Of a DNA stretch of 9,824 nucleotides, positions 1 to 6,397 are shown in pieces (positions within the stretch are counted from its first letter, which is position 1; every line of letters begins with the position of its first letter). The notes under the pieces are model-generated. The model saw only the letters and a list, made by a program, of their open reading frames with translations. It was not told the origin of the DNA and searched no databases. The position numbers and the translations under genes are program-made. Source of the DNA: Phycisphaerales bacterium (lineage in GTDB: Bacteria; Planctomycetota; Phycisphaerae; Tepidisphaerales; Tepidisphaeraceae); assembly GCA_003153655.1 (NCBI GenBank), contig PMAK01000039.1:16445-26268 (forward strand). The letters are read 5' to 3'.

Positions 1-578
1 CCGAGGGTGTTGGAGGCGGCGGTTTTCAGTTGCTGCCACTGTGGGAGCACCACCGAGAGGGTGAACAGCACCACCGCCAGCCATACCACAGCACCGAACT
101 TGCTGAACAGAGACTTGGCAACAGGCATCCAGCGACAAAGGAAACGGTCCGGATCCCATAGGCGAATGCGCGGGAACAGGACGTTCATCAGGCGGTTCTG
201 CATCTTCTGCTGCCCGAGCTTTTTGTGCCGGCGTAGAAGAACCATCGCATCGGGCGTGATGTTGGTCTCAAGCAGATTGGCTGCGTAGAGCTGGCTGAGG
301 ACGTGGATGACTTCCGGCTGGGTCGGGGCGTCATCAGCAAGCTGGCCACCGACGAGGTCCCAGGCTTCTTCCACGGTGCGGCGTCCGTCGAGAAGTCCGA
401 CGAACCGGTATGCCGCATCGCTGAGGCGATGGAACTGATTCCCCGCCGGATCGCGGACGACGTACCACCGATCTCCACGATAAAACTGCCGGGAGATCTG
501 AGCGCCAGCGCGGAGCTTAGGCTTCAGTTCCGCAACGCGGTACCACGACTCAGAAAAAGTAGGTCTAAGCTGGAGCAT
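1..578 (-). CDS. PqqD-like membrane protein, probably M50 (site-2 protease) family; partial, 3' end beyond window
   Basis: The reading frame is open from ATG 578 to the left edge, giving 192 codons; an in-frame TGA lies 9 bases upstream, so this is the first possible start. Residues about 25-110 look like a PqqD-type winged-helix domain: the stretch around residues 38-60 (WYVVRDPAGNQFHRLS) and RTVEEAWD at 67-74 match the pattern seen in N-termini of PqqD/M50 fusion proteins. A hydrophobic segment at about 162-180 is the first predicted membrane helix. In this family the catalytic HExxH and DG motifs come later, outside the window, so protease activity is inferred. PqqD domains bind peptide substrates in RiPP pathways. 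It follows the GAF-HlyD gene after 41 bases and is probably co-transcribed, but a terminator-like hairpin sits between them. No Shine-Dalgarno motif is visible before the ATG. Confidence 0.75.
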   Translation of the reverse strand, partial: MLQLRPTFSESWYRVAELKPKLRAGAQISRQFYRGDRWYVVRDPAGNQFHRLSDAAYRFVGLLDGRRTVEEAWDLVGGQLADDAPTQPEVIHVLSQLYAANLLETNITPDAMVLLRRHKKLGQQKMQNRLMNVLFPRIRLWDPDRFLCRWMPVAKSLFSKFGAVVWLAVVLFTLSVVLPQWQQLKTAASNTL

Positions 579-585
579 GGAATAT

Positions 586-614
586 CAAACAAAAGCCCAC
601 GGCGGCGCCGCGGG
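586..614 (-). terminator. GC-rich hairpin with U-rich tail between two operon genes
   Basis: Read on the minus strand, bases 614-596 are CCCGCGGCGCCGCCGTGGG, which folds into an 8-bp stem (one G-U pair) with a 3-base loop. CTTTTGTTTG follows at once. This is the layout of an intrinsic terminator. It lies 5 bases after the stop codon of the GAF-HlyD gene and 17 bases before the ATG of the PqqD-like gene. It could end or attenuate transcription, protect the upstream mRNA, or affect translation of the downstream gene. The structure is seen in sequence; its function is inferred. Confidence 0.55.
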
Positions 615-619
615 AAAAC

Positions 620-2533
620 TCACATCCACAACTTGAATCTCACGTAATCGATGAATTTATGTGTCCAGATCCAGACCAAGGGCCGGCGCTCGATGGCGAC
701 GCGCGCCTCGCCGGCCATGCCGGGACGCCAGGTTGGGGACGTCTTGTCCAGATGTCCGTAGACGGTGAAGGTGTTGTCCCCGTCCTTGGCTTCGCCGAGG
801 GGCTCTATGCGGTTGATGGTGAACGCGAATTTCTCGGTCGGCAGCGCCGTCGTGGCCAGTTCGCCGTGAAATCCTTCCTTGAGATCCTGAACGTCCCGCT
901 CGCTGACAGCCAATTCAGCACGCAGACCCGAAGCCGACGGCATCGCAGCGATGGTGAAGAGTTCTTCTCCCTGTTTCTTGGTGGCGTTTCGCTCCTGCGT
1001 CAGATCGCCGGACAGGATGATGCCGTCGAACGGGGCGCGGATTACGCCGCGATCGATCTGGTCCTGATATAACTGCGCCTTGGCGTGGGCTTCATCCATC
1101 GCCTGCTGGGCCATCTCGGCTTCGGCTTCCTTCCCTTCGGAAACATCCTTGCGATATTCATCCGCGGCCTTTTGCATATCGTCGTCGGCTCCATTTAGTT
1201 CCAGCTTCAGATCGTATGTCTTCATCGTCAGAAGCTGCTGGCCCTTTTTGACAATATCGCCGGGCAGCACGAAGACATCATCGATCTGTCCTTCAAATGG
1301 AACTTCGAGCTTGCGCTTTTCAGTGGCGCCAAATTGGAACGGTGCGCTGACATGATACATCGGCCGGTAGACGCAGATAAAAATCAACGCGGCTAGCCCA
1401 AGGATGCAGAGGGATTTTACCAGCGTGTGCTGGGGGCCGACGATTTTCTTGCCGAGTTCTTCAGCGCTAAGGCCAACCTTGGTAATGAGCCAGCGGTCAT
1501 TCTGATATCGATCATAAAGCTGCGGAGCGAGCAGATCGACGGCGACGGACAATCCGGTCGAAGCCTGCTGGGATAATTTGTGCGTCGGCGGAAATTCGAG
1601 CGTGACAGCGCCCACAACCTCGGCCCGGCGGCGCAGGGGCAGTGTCAGGACGACGTTGCCGCCTTCGCTCCGCGCTAGCTCTTGCGCGGCGCGGCTGACG
1701 TTTTCGGTCCCGCCGCCATGAGGGTCAAAATGGACCGGCTCTTCCTGATCGATGCACTCTTCCATCGTACTTTCGAGCGTTTTGATCAGCTCCTGCCGTT
1801 TGTCGAACTGCTCCGTGTGGGAGAGCGCTTTCATCTGGACGTCGTCCCCCTTGAGCCAGCCGAGCGCGACGCGCGTAGCGCCGGTGCGAGTCGCCAGTTC
1901 GTTGCAGAGATTCATGGCCGCGGATTCAAATCCTTCGGCGGTAGCCACCGCAGTGGCAAGCTGCAATACATGCTGATGCGATTGGGCGACAATCTGCGAT
2001 TGCTCACTCTGCCGGCGGAGGGTGTAGAGATCAAAATAGCCGGCGACGAGCAGCATCGATGTGAGGCGCTGCTGGGCACGCTCGGTGTTCATACACCGGG
2101 TAATGACGGCGGTGATGGCGATGACTTCGCCCTCGCGGCGAAGCAGGGTCACGAGACAAAATTGTGGCTCCACACCAACTTCGCCAGTCTGCAACTCAAT
2201 TGCGCCGTCTTTGCCCTGCTCGAGACACGGCTTGATGATCTGTTGGAAGGCCGCGATGGCCGCGGCGCGGGTTTCGGCGGTGCTGTTGTCCGCGCGAATG
2301 TGGGCAATCGAGCGAAGCACGGGGTCCGCCTGATCTTGCTGCTTTTCGACGAGGAACGCGGCCGCCTCGGTTCCGGCGACAACAACGGCTTGCGTCTTGA
2401 GAAGGTCCTCGATGAACTGCGGCAAACTATCAGAAGCCGTCAAGAGTTTTTGAACCAGGCGCGACCGCGCAGCCCCCTGCTGGACCTGCAAGGACGTTTC
2501 CGAGTTTTGAGATTCTACTATTCCAGATGCCAC
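620..2533 (-). CDS. GAF-domain HlyD-type membrane fusion protein
   Basis: A 637-residue inner-membrane adaptor. Residues about 25-165 resemble a diverged GAF-like domain, and 185-335 look like a GAF domain, including LTLPLRRRAEVVGAVTLEF near 296-314. One membrane helix follows at about 371-390 with lysines on its N-terminal side, so the first 370 residues should be cytoplasmic. The periplasmic part is HlyD-like: first lipoyl half at about 408-437, a helical hairpin at 440-492, second lipoyl half at 495-528 (GVIRAPFDGIILSGDL), and a beta-barrel at 537-615. The aromatic C-terminal tail (WIWTHKFIDYVRFKLWM) resembles that of M50-linked HlyD proteins. The GTG start is set by an in-frame TGA two codons upstream and by AGGTGAG before it. 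It lies between a secreted adaptor and a PqqD-like gene, which suggests an export or processing complex with cytoplasmic sensing. The GAF ligand and the cargo are unknown. Confidence 0.88.
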   Translation of the reverse strand: MASGIVESQNSETSLQVQQGAARSRLVQKLLTASDSLPQFIEDLLKTQAVVVAGTEAAAFLVEKQQDQADPVLRSIAHIRADNSTAETRAAAIAAFQQIIKPCLEQGKDGAIELQTGEVGVEPQFCLVTLLRREGEVIAITAVITRCMNTERAQQRLTSMLLVAGYFDLYTLRRQSEQSQIVAQSHQHVLQLATAVATAEGFESAAMNLCNELATRTGATRVALGWLKGDDVQMKALSHTEQFDKRQELIKTLESTMEECIDQEEPVHFDPHGGGTENVSRAAQELARSEGGNVVLTLPLRRRAEVVGAVTLEFPPTHKLSQQASTGLSVAVDLLAPQLYDRYQNDRWLITKVGLSAEELGKKIVGPQHTLVKSLCILGLAALIFICVYRPMYHVSAPFQFGATEKRKLEVPFEGQIDDVFVLPGDIVKKGQQLLTMKTYDLKLELNGADDDMQKAADEYRKDVSEGKEAEAEMAQQAMDEAHAKAQLYQDQIDRGVIRAPFDGIILSGDLTQERNATKKQGEELFTIAAMPSASGLRAELAVSERDVQDLKEGFHGELATTALPTEKFAFTINRIEPLGEAKDGDNTFTVYGHLDKTSPTWRPGMAGEARVAIERRPLVWIWTHKFIDYVRFKLWM

Positions 2534-2535
2534 GT

Positions 2536-2547
2536 CTCACCTGCCTC
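2536..2547 (-). promoter_or_regulatory. Ribosome binding site deciding the GTG start of the GAF-HlyD gene
   Basis: On the minus strand GAGGCAGGTGAG precedes GTG 2533; the AGG at 2542-2540 is 6 bases from the start. An in-frame TGA at 2539-2537 overlaps the site and excludes any upstream start. Confidence 0.6.
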
Positions 2548-2586
2548 TTACATCAATATTCCCAATGAGACTTTCGACTCCCGGGC

Positions 2587-2610
2587 TTTCAATTCATCGA
2601 GAAATTGAAA
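2587..2610 (-). repeat. Inverted repeat in the spacer between the two HlyD genes
   Basis: TTTCAATT and AATTGAAA form a perfect 8-bp inverted repeat around an 8-base loop, within the 132-base gap between the two adaptor genes. It lies about 55 bases after the stop of the upstream gene. No U-tract follows on the minus strand. It could be an mRNA processing or stability stem, or an operator dyad; the sequence does not decide. Confidence 0.4.
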
Positions 2611-2665
2611 AGTCCGATAACACGGACAGCGATATAAGATGCCGCCGCCGATCCCTCCGTGAGAG

Positions 2666-3520
2666 TCAATGACTGCCGCTGTCCGACGGCAGCCGAACGT
2701 TCACCCACAGCCCTGCGGGCCTGTTTTGATCGTTGTTCAGCTCGAGCCGAATGGTCTGCTTGTCGCTGGCGGCATCGACCTCTGGATCGAGAAAGATGAC
2801 CGTCGCGTTCATCCATTTATCGGACTCGTTTTGATAAGACACTGATATGGTGTCCCCCTGCTTCAGCTTCAGCGCCTGCGGAGAGGGAACCTTTACTTCG
2901 ACCCAAAGAGGATTGTTCGTCACCAGTGTGAGAGCGCCGTCCGGCTTGTTCGGATCGACGATCTCTCCTTCCTGGATATTGATTTGCTTGACGGTTCCAT
3001 CAACGGGACTGAGCAACTTCATCTTCTCGATCACCAGGGCCTGCGTGTCAGCATCGGCGATGGCCTTCATGTGCTCAACACGACGGAATTCCACGTTGGC
3101 CTTGGCCTGTTCGTAGTCAAGCTTCGCCTCTTCGACTTCCGTCGCGCTAGCGGCCTGCTGCTCGAATCCCTTCTGCTTGTTTTCGTATTCAACTTTCTTG
3201 GCATCTCGATCCGCTTCAGCGCCTTCGACTGCCGCCATCGAATTGGCCGCGATGCGAAGGGAATTCAGCCGCATTTCTTCGACATCCGCATCTTCGCGCC
3301 CCAATACCTGCCCCTTCTTAACGACGTAGTCCGGCTTGACGAGCCATTCCTTGACGATCCCAACCTCCATGAATGACGGCTTAGCCGTATGAGACGGAAT
3401 GGTTCGCGCAAGGAGCCCTTGATTCACGCTGGGATTGGAGTCATCCGCGTCCGCAAAAGGCAAGATCGAAAGTACCGCTGCGGTGGCGACGGTTCGCCGC
3501 ATCCATTTGGCAAATGTCAT
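2666..3520 (-). CDS. Secreted HlyD/RND-type periplasmic adaptor protein
   Basis: With ATG 3520 the protein has 284 residues and begins with a signal peptide: MRR at 7-9, a hydrophobic core at about 11-22, and likely cleavage after residue 25 (FADA). The reading frame also allows GTG 3562, but that would bury the signal sequence behind 14 extra residues; ATG 3520 has AGGA close upstream. The mature protein has the order typical of membrane fusion proteins: first lipoyl half at about 48-76 (EWLVKPDYVVKKGQVLG), a charged coiled-coil hairpin at 80-165, second lipoyl half at 168-200 (LLSPVDGTVKQINIQEGEIV), and a beta-barrel domain at 205-280. There is no other membrane helix, so it is likely a free periplasmic subunit. 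It probably works with the membrane-bound GAF-HlyD protein encoded next. No transporter or outer-membrane channel gene is present here. Confidence 0.87.
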   Translation of the reverse strand: MTFAKWMRRTVATAAVLSILPFADADDSNPSVNQGLLARTIPSHTAKPSFMEVGIVKEWLVKPDYVVKKGQVLGREDADVEEMRLNSLRIAANSMAAVEGAEADRDAKKVEYENKQKGFEQQAASATEVEEAKLDYEQAKANVEFRRVEHMKAIADADTQALVIEKMKLLSPVDGTVKQINIQEGEIVDPNKPDGALTLVTNNPLWVEVKVPSPQALKLKQGDTISVSYQNESDKWMNATVIFLDPEVDAASDKQTIRLELNNDQNRPAGLWVNVRLPSDSGSH

Positions 3521-3783
3521 GTATCCTGGTTTCCTGGCTAAAGGACCTTTTATCCTATGCACCCCTTCGCCATTTTGGCTCGAATCCTTGAAAATAAGCG
3601 GGTGGACTGATCCTGTCCAATGGAAAACCGGGCGGATGTGAAAAATACGAGATGCAGAGCAGTCTTCATGCTTTGGGCGCGGCCGCGGGAAACTGCCCGA
3701 GGCACTTTGGCAAGCTCAGTGCAAGCAGGACCGGCTAAAAAATTGAGGCCGGCGATCCGCGTTAAGTTATTTTCTGATAATGA
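3521..3783. other. Spacer between the metallopeptidase and HlyD genes, with an imperfect stem-loop
   Basis: This 263-base stretch holds no convincing gene. At 3760-3789 an imperfect hairpin (outer arms CGTTA/TAACG, inner TTAT/ATAA) includes the stop codon of the metallopeptidase gene. CCGGC/GCCGG arms at 3731-3752 form another weak dyad. A promoter for the HlyD operon is expected here on the minus strand, but no well-matched -35/-10 pair could be picked out. Confidence 0.35.
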
Positions 3784-4164
3784 CTAACGATAGCCAAGCC
3801 GTTCGAGGTCATCTTCGCTCAGGCCGAAGTGGTGACCGATCTCATGTAGCACCGTCACGCGGACCTGACGAACCAGTTGCTCTTCGCTGTTGCAAACCGT
3901 CTCGATCGGTTGCTGGAAAATATAGATCATATCCGGCATGGCTCCGGAATCTTCCACGCTTCGCACCGTCCGTGGACGGCCGACATAAAGGCCAAGCAGC
4001 AGCCCGCCCCGAGAAACGCCGGCGTGGCTAAGCTGCGACGCATCCGGCTCATCTCGCACTTCAACAGGCACTTCTTCGAGAAATTCGGCAAACTGCTCCG
4101 GCAATTCCTCCAGCGCCGCCTCGACCAGTTCATTGAAATGCGCTTTGCTCACGCGGTAAGCCAC
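3784..4164 (-). CDS. Small zincin-like metallopeptidase family protein (Zincin_1 / DUF1025 type)
   Basis: A 126-residue soluble protein, close to the usual length of this family. HEIGHHFGLSEDDLERLGY near the C-terminus contains the zinc-binding HExxH motif (His107, Glu108, His111); the family signature HHFG followed by acidic residues is clear, and an Asp or Glu at 117-119 may be the third ligand. The N-terminal part, with ELVEAALEELPEQF at 12-25 and a GLYVGRP segment near 58-64, also fits the family. The fold is that of a minimal metalloprotease; the substrate is not known for the family. There is no signal peptide, so it is probably cytoplasmic. Start is GTG 4164 with GGGAG 9 bases upstream. 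It is divergent from sppA with 70 bases between, and lies 263 bases upstream of the HlyD gene on the same strand. Confidence 0.88.
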   Translation of the reverse strand: MAYRVSKAHFNELVEAALEELPEQFAEFLEEVPVEVRDEPDASQLSHAGVSRGGLLLGLYVGRPRTVRSVEDSGAMPDMIYIFQQPIETVCNSEEQLVRQVRVTVLHEIGHHFGLSEDDLERLGYR

Positions 4165-4234
4165 AGTTAGAATCTCCCGTCGTTATCGTATCCGAAAAGT
4201 TTTACAACTATATCCCACAGCCGCGGAGGAAGTT
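4165..4234. promoter_or_regulatory. Divergent promoter region between metallopeptidase and sppA
   Basis: The 70 bases separate two divergent starts, so promoters for both must lie here or reach into the genes. TATATC at 4211-4216 is a possible -10 for sppA but lies only 19 bases from its start and has no good -35 partner. The assignment rests mainly on gene layout. Confidence 0.35.
4225..4230 (+). promoter_or_regulatory. Strong Shine-Dalgarno site for the TTG start of sppA
   Basis: GGAGGA ends 4 bases before TTG 4235. It supports the unusual TTG start; the next in-frame ATG (codon 12) would destroy the lipoprotein signal peptide. Confidence 0.75.
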
Positions 4235-5203
4235 TTGAACGCGCGATTGTTTTCCTGTTTGTGTTTTATGTTGCTTCTTGCCGGATGCGGCAGTCCCAGC
4301 CTGCTGATCACCCCTGTCTCCAATACATCTGAATTGCGGGAGATTTCCGTAGCCGAGGGCCACGCCTTCGGCGGGAAGATCGCGATTATCGAAGTTGAGG
4401 GAATGCTCCTTGACGACCGGACCGGCGGCCTGCTTCAGCCATCGGAGAACCCGCTCAGTCTTTTCGTACAGGAACTGACCCAGGCGGAGAATGATGATGA
4501 TGTCAAAGCGGTTGTACTGCGCGTGAATTCGCCCGGCGGATCGGTGACGACTTCCGACACCATGTATGACGCCCTGCTGCGGTTCAAGACGAAAACGCAC
4601 AAGCCCGTGATCGCCTCAGCGCAGGAAGTGGCAGCCAGCGGCGCGTATTACGTTTCCTGCGGCGCGGACAAGATCATTGTGAGTCCCACGTCGATTGTCG
4701 GAAGCATCGGGGTAATTTTCGAATCATTCGATTTCCAGGACACGCTCGACAAGCTCGGAGCGCGTTCCGAAGCGATCAAGAGCGCGCCGCTGAAAGACAT
4801 GGGCTCGCCGTATCGGCATCTGACGCCCGAAGCTCGCGCGATCATGCAGAACATGGTGGATGAGTATTACGCCCGGTTCAAGAACGTCGTTGTCACCAGC
4901 CGGGGAATTAAAGACAGCAAAACGTTGGATCTCGTCACCGATGGTCGCGTCTTCAGCGGGACCAACGCGGTGTCACTGGGCCTCGCGGACCAGACCGGAC
5001 GGCTCGATGACGCGATTGATATGGCCCGGAAGATGGCCGACGCTCCCGGCGCGGAAGTCGTGATGTATAAGCGGCCATACGGCTATACCGGATCAATTTA
5101 CGCCGAAATGCCCGCACCACTCCCTCAGAGCAACAGTCTGAACCTCAAACTTCCGATGAGCGACTGGATGCCAAGCGGATTTTATTATCTGTGGCAGCCA
5201 TGA
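4235..5203 (+). CDS. sppA: Signal peptide peptidase SppA (S49 family), lipoprotein form
   Basis: A 322-residue short-form SppA, which cleaves leftover signal peptides in the membrane. The N-terminus is a lipoprotein signal with lipobox LAGC at 15-18, so Cys18 should be lipidated and replace the usual transmembrane anchor. S49 motifs are in order: VLRVNSPGGSV at 94-104, the nucleophile Ser135 in EVAASGAYY, the SIVGSIGVIF stretch at 153-162, and the general base Lys187 in SAPLKDMGSP. The Ser/Lys assignment follows the Bacillus SppA pattern. The end FYYLWQP resembles what I recall of planctomycete SppA proteins. The TTG start is supported by GGAGGA and by the intact lipobox. The vWA gene begins 7 bases after its stop, which suggests an operon and translational coupling. 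Confidence 0.92.
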   Translation: MNARLFSCLCFMLLLAGCGSPSLLITPVSNTSELREISVAEGHAFGGKIAIIEVEGMLLDDRTGGLLQPSENPLSLFVQELTQAENDDDVKAVVLRVNSPGGSVTTSDTMYDALLRFKTKTHKPVIASAQEVAASGAYYVSCGADKIIVSPTSIVGSIGVIFESFDFQDTLDKLGARSEAIKSAPLKDMGSPYRHLTPEARAIMQNMVDEYYARFKNVVVTSRGIKDSKTLDLVTDGRVFSGTNAVSLGLADQTGRLDDAIDMARKMADAPGAEVVMYKRPYGYTGSIYAEMPAPLPQSNSLNLKLPMSDWMPSGFYYLWQP

Positions 5204-5210
5204 TCCTTTC

Positions 5211-6215
5211 ATGATCAATATCACCTGCACAAGCTGCAAGAAGGTCCTGAGCATCGACGATGCCTTTGCCGGCGGCGTGTGCAGATGCCAGTATTGCGGG
5301 ACAATTCAAACCGTCCCGGCGAAGGCTTCATCGCAGAAAGCGACGGCCGGCGCGGCGAAAGCTTCAAAAACACTTTTTGAGAACAAGGCCCGCAGCGCCA
5401 GCACGGCAACGGGCAGCGGAAGCGGGCTGGACGACCTGGCGGATGTTGTGCAAAGCAGCGGACTATCCGATGCCCGGTTGCGAAAACAGCCCGCGTCGCC
5501 GCCCCCCCGTCCGAAAAATCTGATGCCGGTGCTGGGTCTCGCGGCGGCGGCCATCATCGTGCTGGTTGTCGTCATTCTCGTGCTGGCGTTTCGCGGATCA
5601 GGAGGGTCTAAGGCCAGCACTGTTGCCGCGGTCGATTCAACTGCGGTTCCCGATCATCCCGCTCCGGTTAATTCCCCCATCCCGGTGTTAACGCCAAGCT
5701 TTTGTGGCGTGCCGATCGATCAATCCGTCGTGGTTTATGTGATCGACAACGGCTCAAGCTCGGCTGAGTTTCTGGATGCGATGGAATCCGCGCTGTTCAA
5801 ATCGATCGAATCGCTCGGACCGGACCGGCAATTTCAAATCCTGTTCTGGAACCCCGATACAGCCACCTATCCAACCGCCAAGCAAACCGCGTTCGCGGTG
5901 AAGGACAATATCGACGCCGCCCGCAAAAGACTTCAAGATGTAACAGCCGCCGGTAGCACCGATCCCATGGCTTCGCTGCAACGGGCCATTGCCGACAATC
6001 CGGGCCAGATCATGCTCATCACCGCCAAGGGGGGCGCTCTGGACGATTCGCTGGTGGATCAGGTTGTAAGAATCAGGGGAAACGCCAAGACCCGGATTGA
6101 TTGGTTCGCCGTCAACGGAGTGCCTGGGGACAAGTTGCTCACGAAGATCGCGTCGGTGAGCGGGGGCATCTTTGTGCCGGTGAGCGAGGCCCAATTGAAG
6201 GGCTTTGCCGAGTGA
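5211..6215 (+). CDS. Zinc-ribbon / single-TM / vWA-like domain protein
   Basis: A 334-residue membrane protein of unknown function. The N-terminus has a zinc ribbon (Cys6, Cys9, Cys26, Cys29, with an extra Cys24), then a low-complexity Ala/Ser/Lys linker, a Pro-rich stretch near 95-102, one membrane helix at about 104-127, another linker, and a von Willebrand A-like domain at about 172-325. In that domain the first metal motif reads DNGSS (Asp179, Ser183) and GSTDP keeps Thr250 and Asp251, but the later position usually read as TDG is TAKGG at 271-275, so metal binding may be weakened. The ribbon should be cytoplasmic and the vWA domain periplasmic, or the reverse. No Shine-Dalgarno motif is seen at ATG 5211; with the sppA stop 7 bases upstream, coupled translation is likely. 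Functional link to SppA is inferred. Confidence 0.8.
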   Translation: MINITCTSCKKVLSIDDAFAGGVCRCQYCGTIQTVPAKASSQKATAGAAKASKTLFENKARSASTATGSGSGLDDLADVVQSSGLSDARLRKQPASPPPRPKNLMPVLGLAAAAIIVLVVVILVLAFRGSGGSKASTVAAVDSTAVPDHPAPVNSPIPVLTPSFCGVPIDQSVVVYVIDNGSSSAEFLDAMESALFKSIESLGPDRQFQILFWNPDTATYPTAKQTAFAVKDNIDAARKRLQDVTAAGSTDPMASLQRAIADNPGQIMLITAKGGALDDSLVDQVVRIRGNAKTRIDWFAVNGVPGDKLLTKIASVSGGIFVPVSEAQLKGFAE

Positions 6216-6217
6216 CG

Positions 6218-6241
6218 GCCAATCGCACTCACGCGATCGGC
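6218..6241 (+). other. Stem-loop just after the vWA gene stop
   Basis: GCCAATCGC and GCGATCGGC pair with one mismatch around a 6-base loop, starting 3 bases after the stop codon. No U-tract follows (AAAGACAAAAACC). It may mark the mRNA 3' end or act as a stability stem. Confidence 0.35.
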
Positions 6242-6291
6242 AAAGACAAAAACCAATTCAATCCATCCAAATTTCGGGAGCTTTTCTTTGC

Positions 6292-6309
6292 CGCGGAAAT
6301 AAATCCGCG
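6292..6309 (+). other. Short hairpin in the spacer between vWA and amidase-like genes
   Basis: CGCGGA and TCCGCG form a 6-bp stem with loop AATAAA. It lies in the 182-base spacer, for which no gene or clear promoter could be found. Function is unknown. Confidence 0.25.
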
Positions 6310-6397
6310 AGCGGCTGAAATTTTCGCAACAGATTGATGCGCATGTGCCGATGAAGGGTTAGAGGCTTGACCCGGCCCTTTTTATCGGACGCGCGTA

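Noticed and set aside
188..478. Minus-strand reading frame of 96 codons near the left edge
   Set aside because: The overlapping minus-strand frame from ATG 578 contains the PqqD-like pattern and a membrane helix; this one is low-complexity Ser/Arg-rich.
659..2608. Long plus-strand reading frames opposite the GAF-HlyD gene, such as 1682-2608 (308 codons)
   Set aside because: The minus-strand frame shows clear GAF and HlyD features, while the plus frames give no recognisable domain and arise from GC-rich antisense bias.
3521..3660. Possible minus-strand promoter (TTGGAC and TATTTT) for the HlyD operon
   Set aside because: The match to both hexamers is poor and the promoter consensus for this organism is not known.
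6367..6372. TTGACC as a -35 element for the amidase-like gene
   Set aside because: No -10-like hexamer stands at the right distance; the next bases are GC-rich and run into the start codon.
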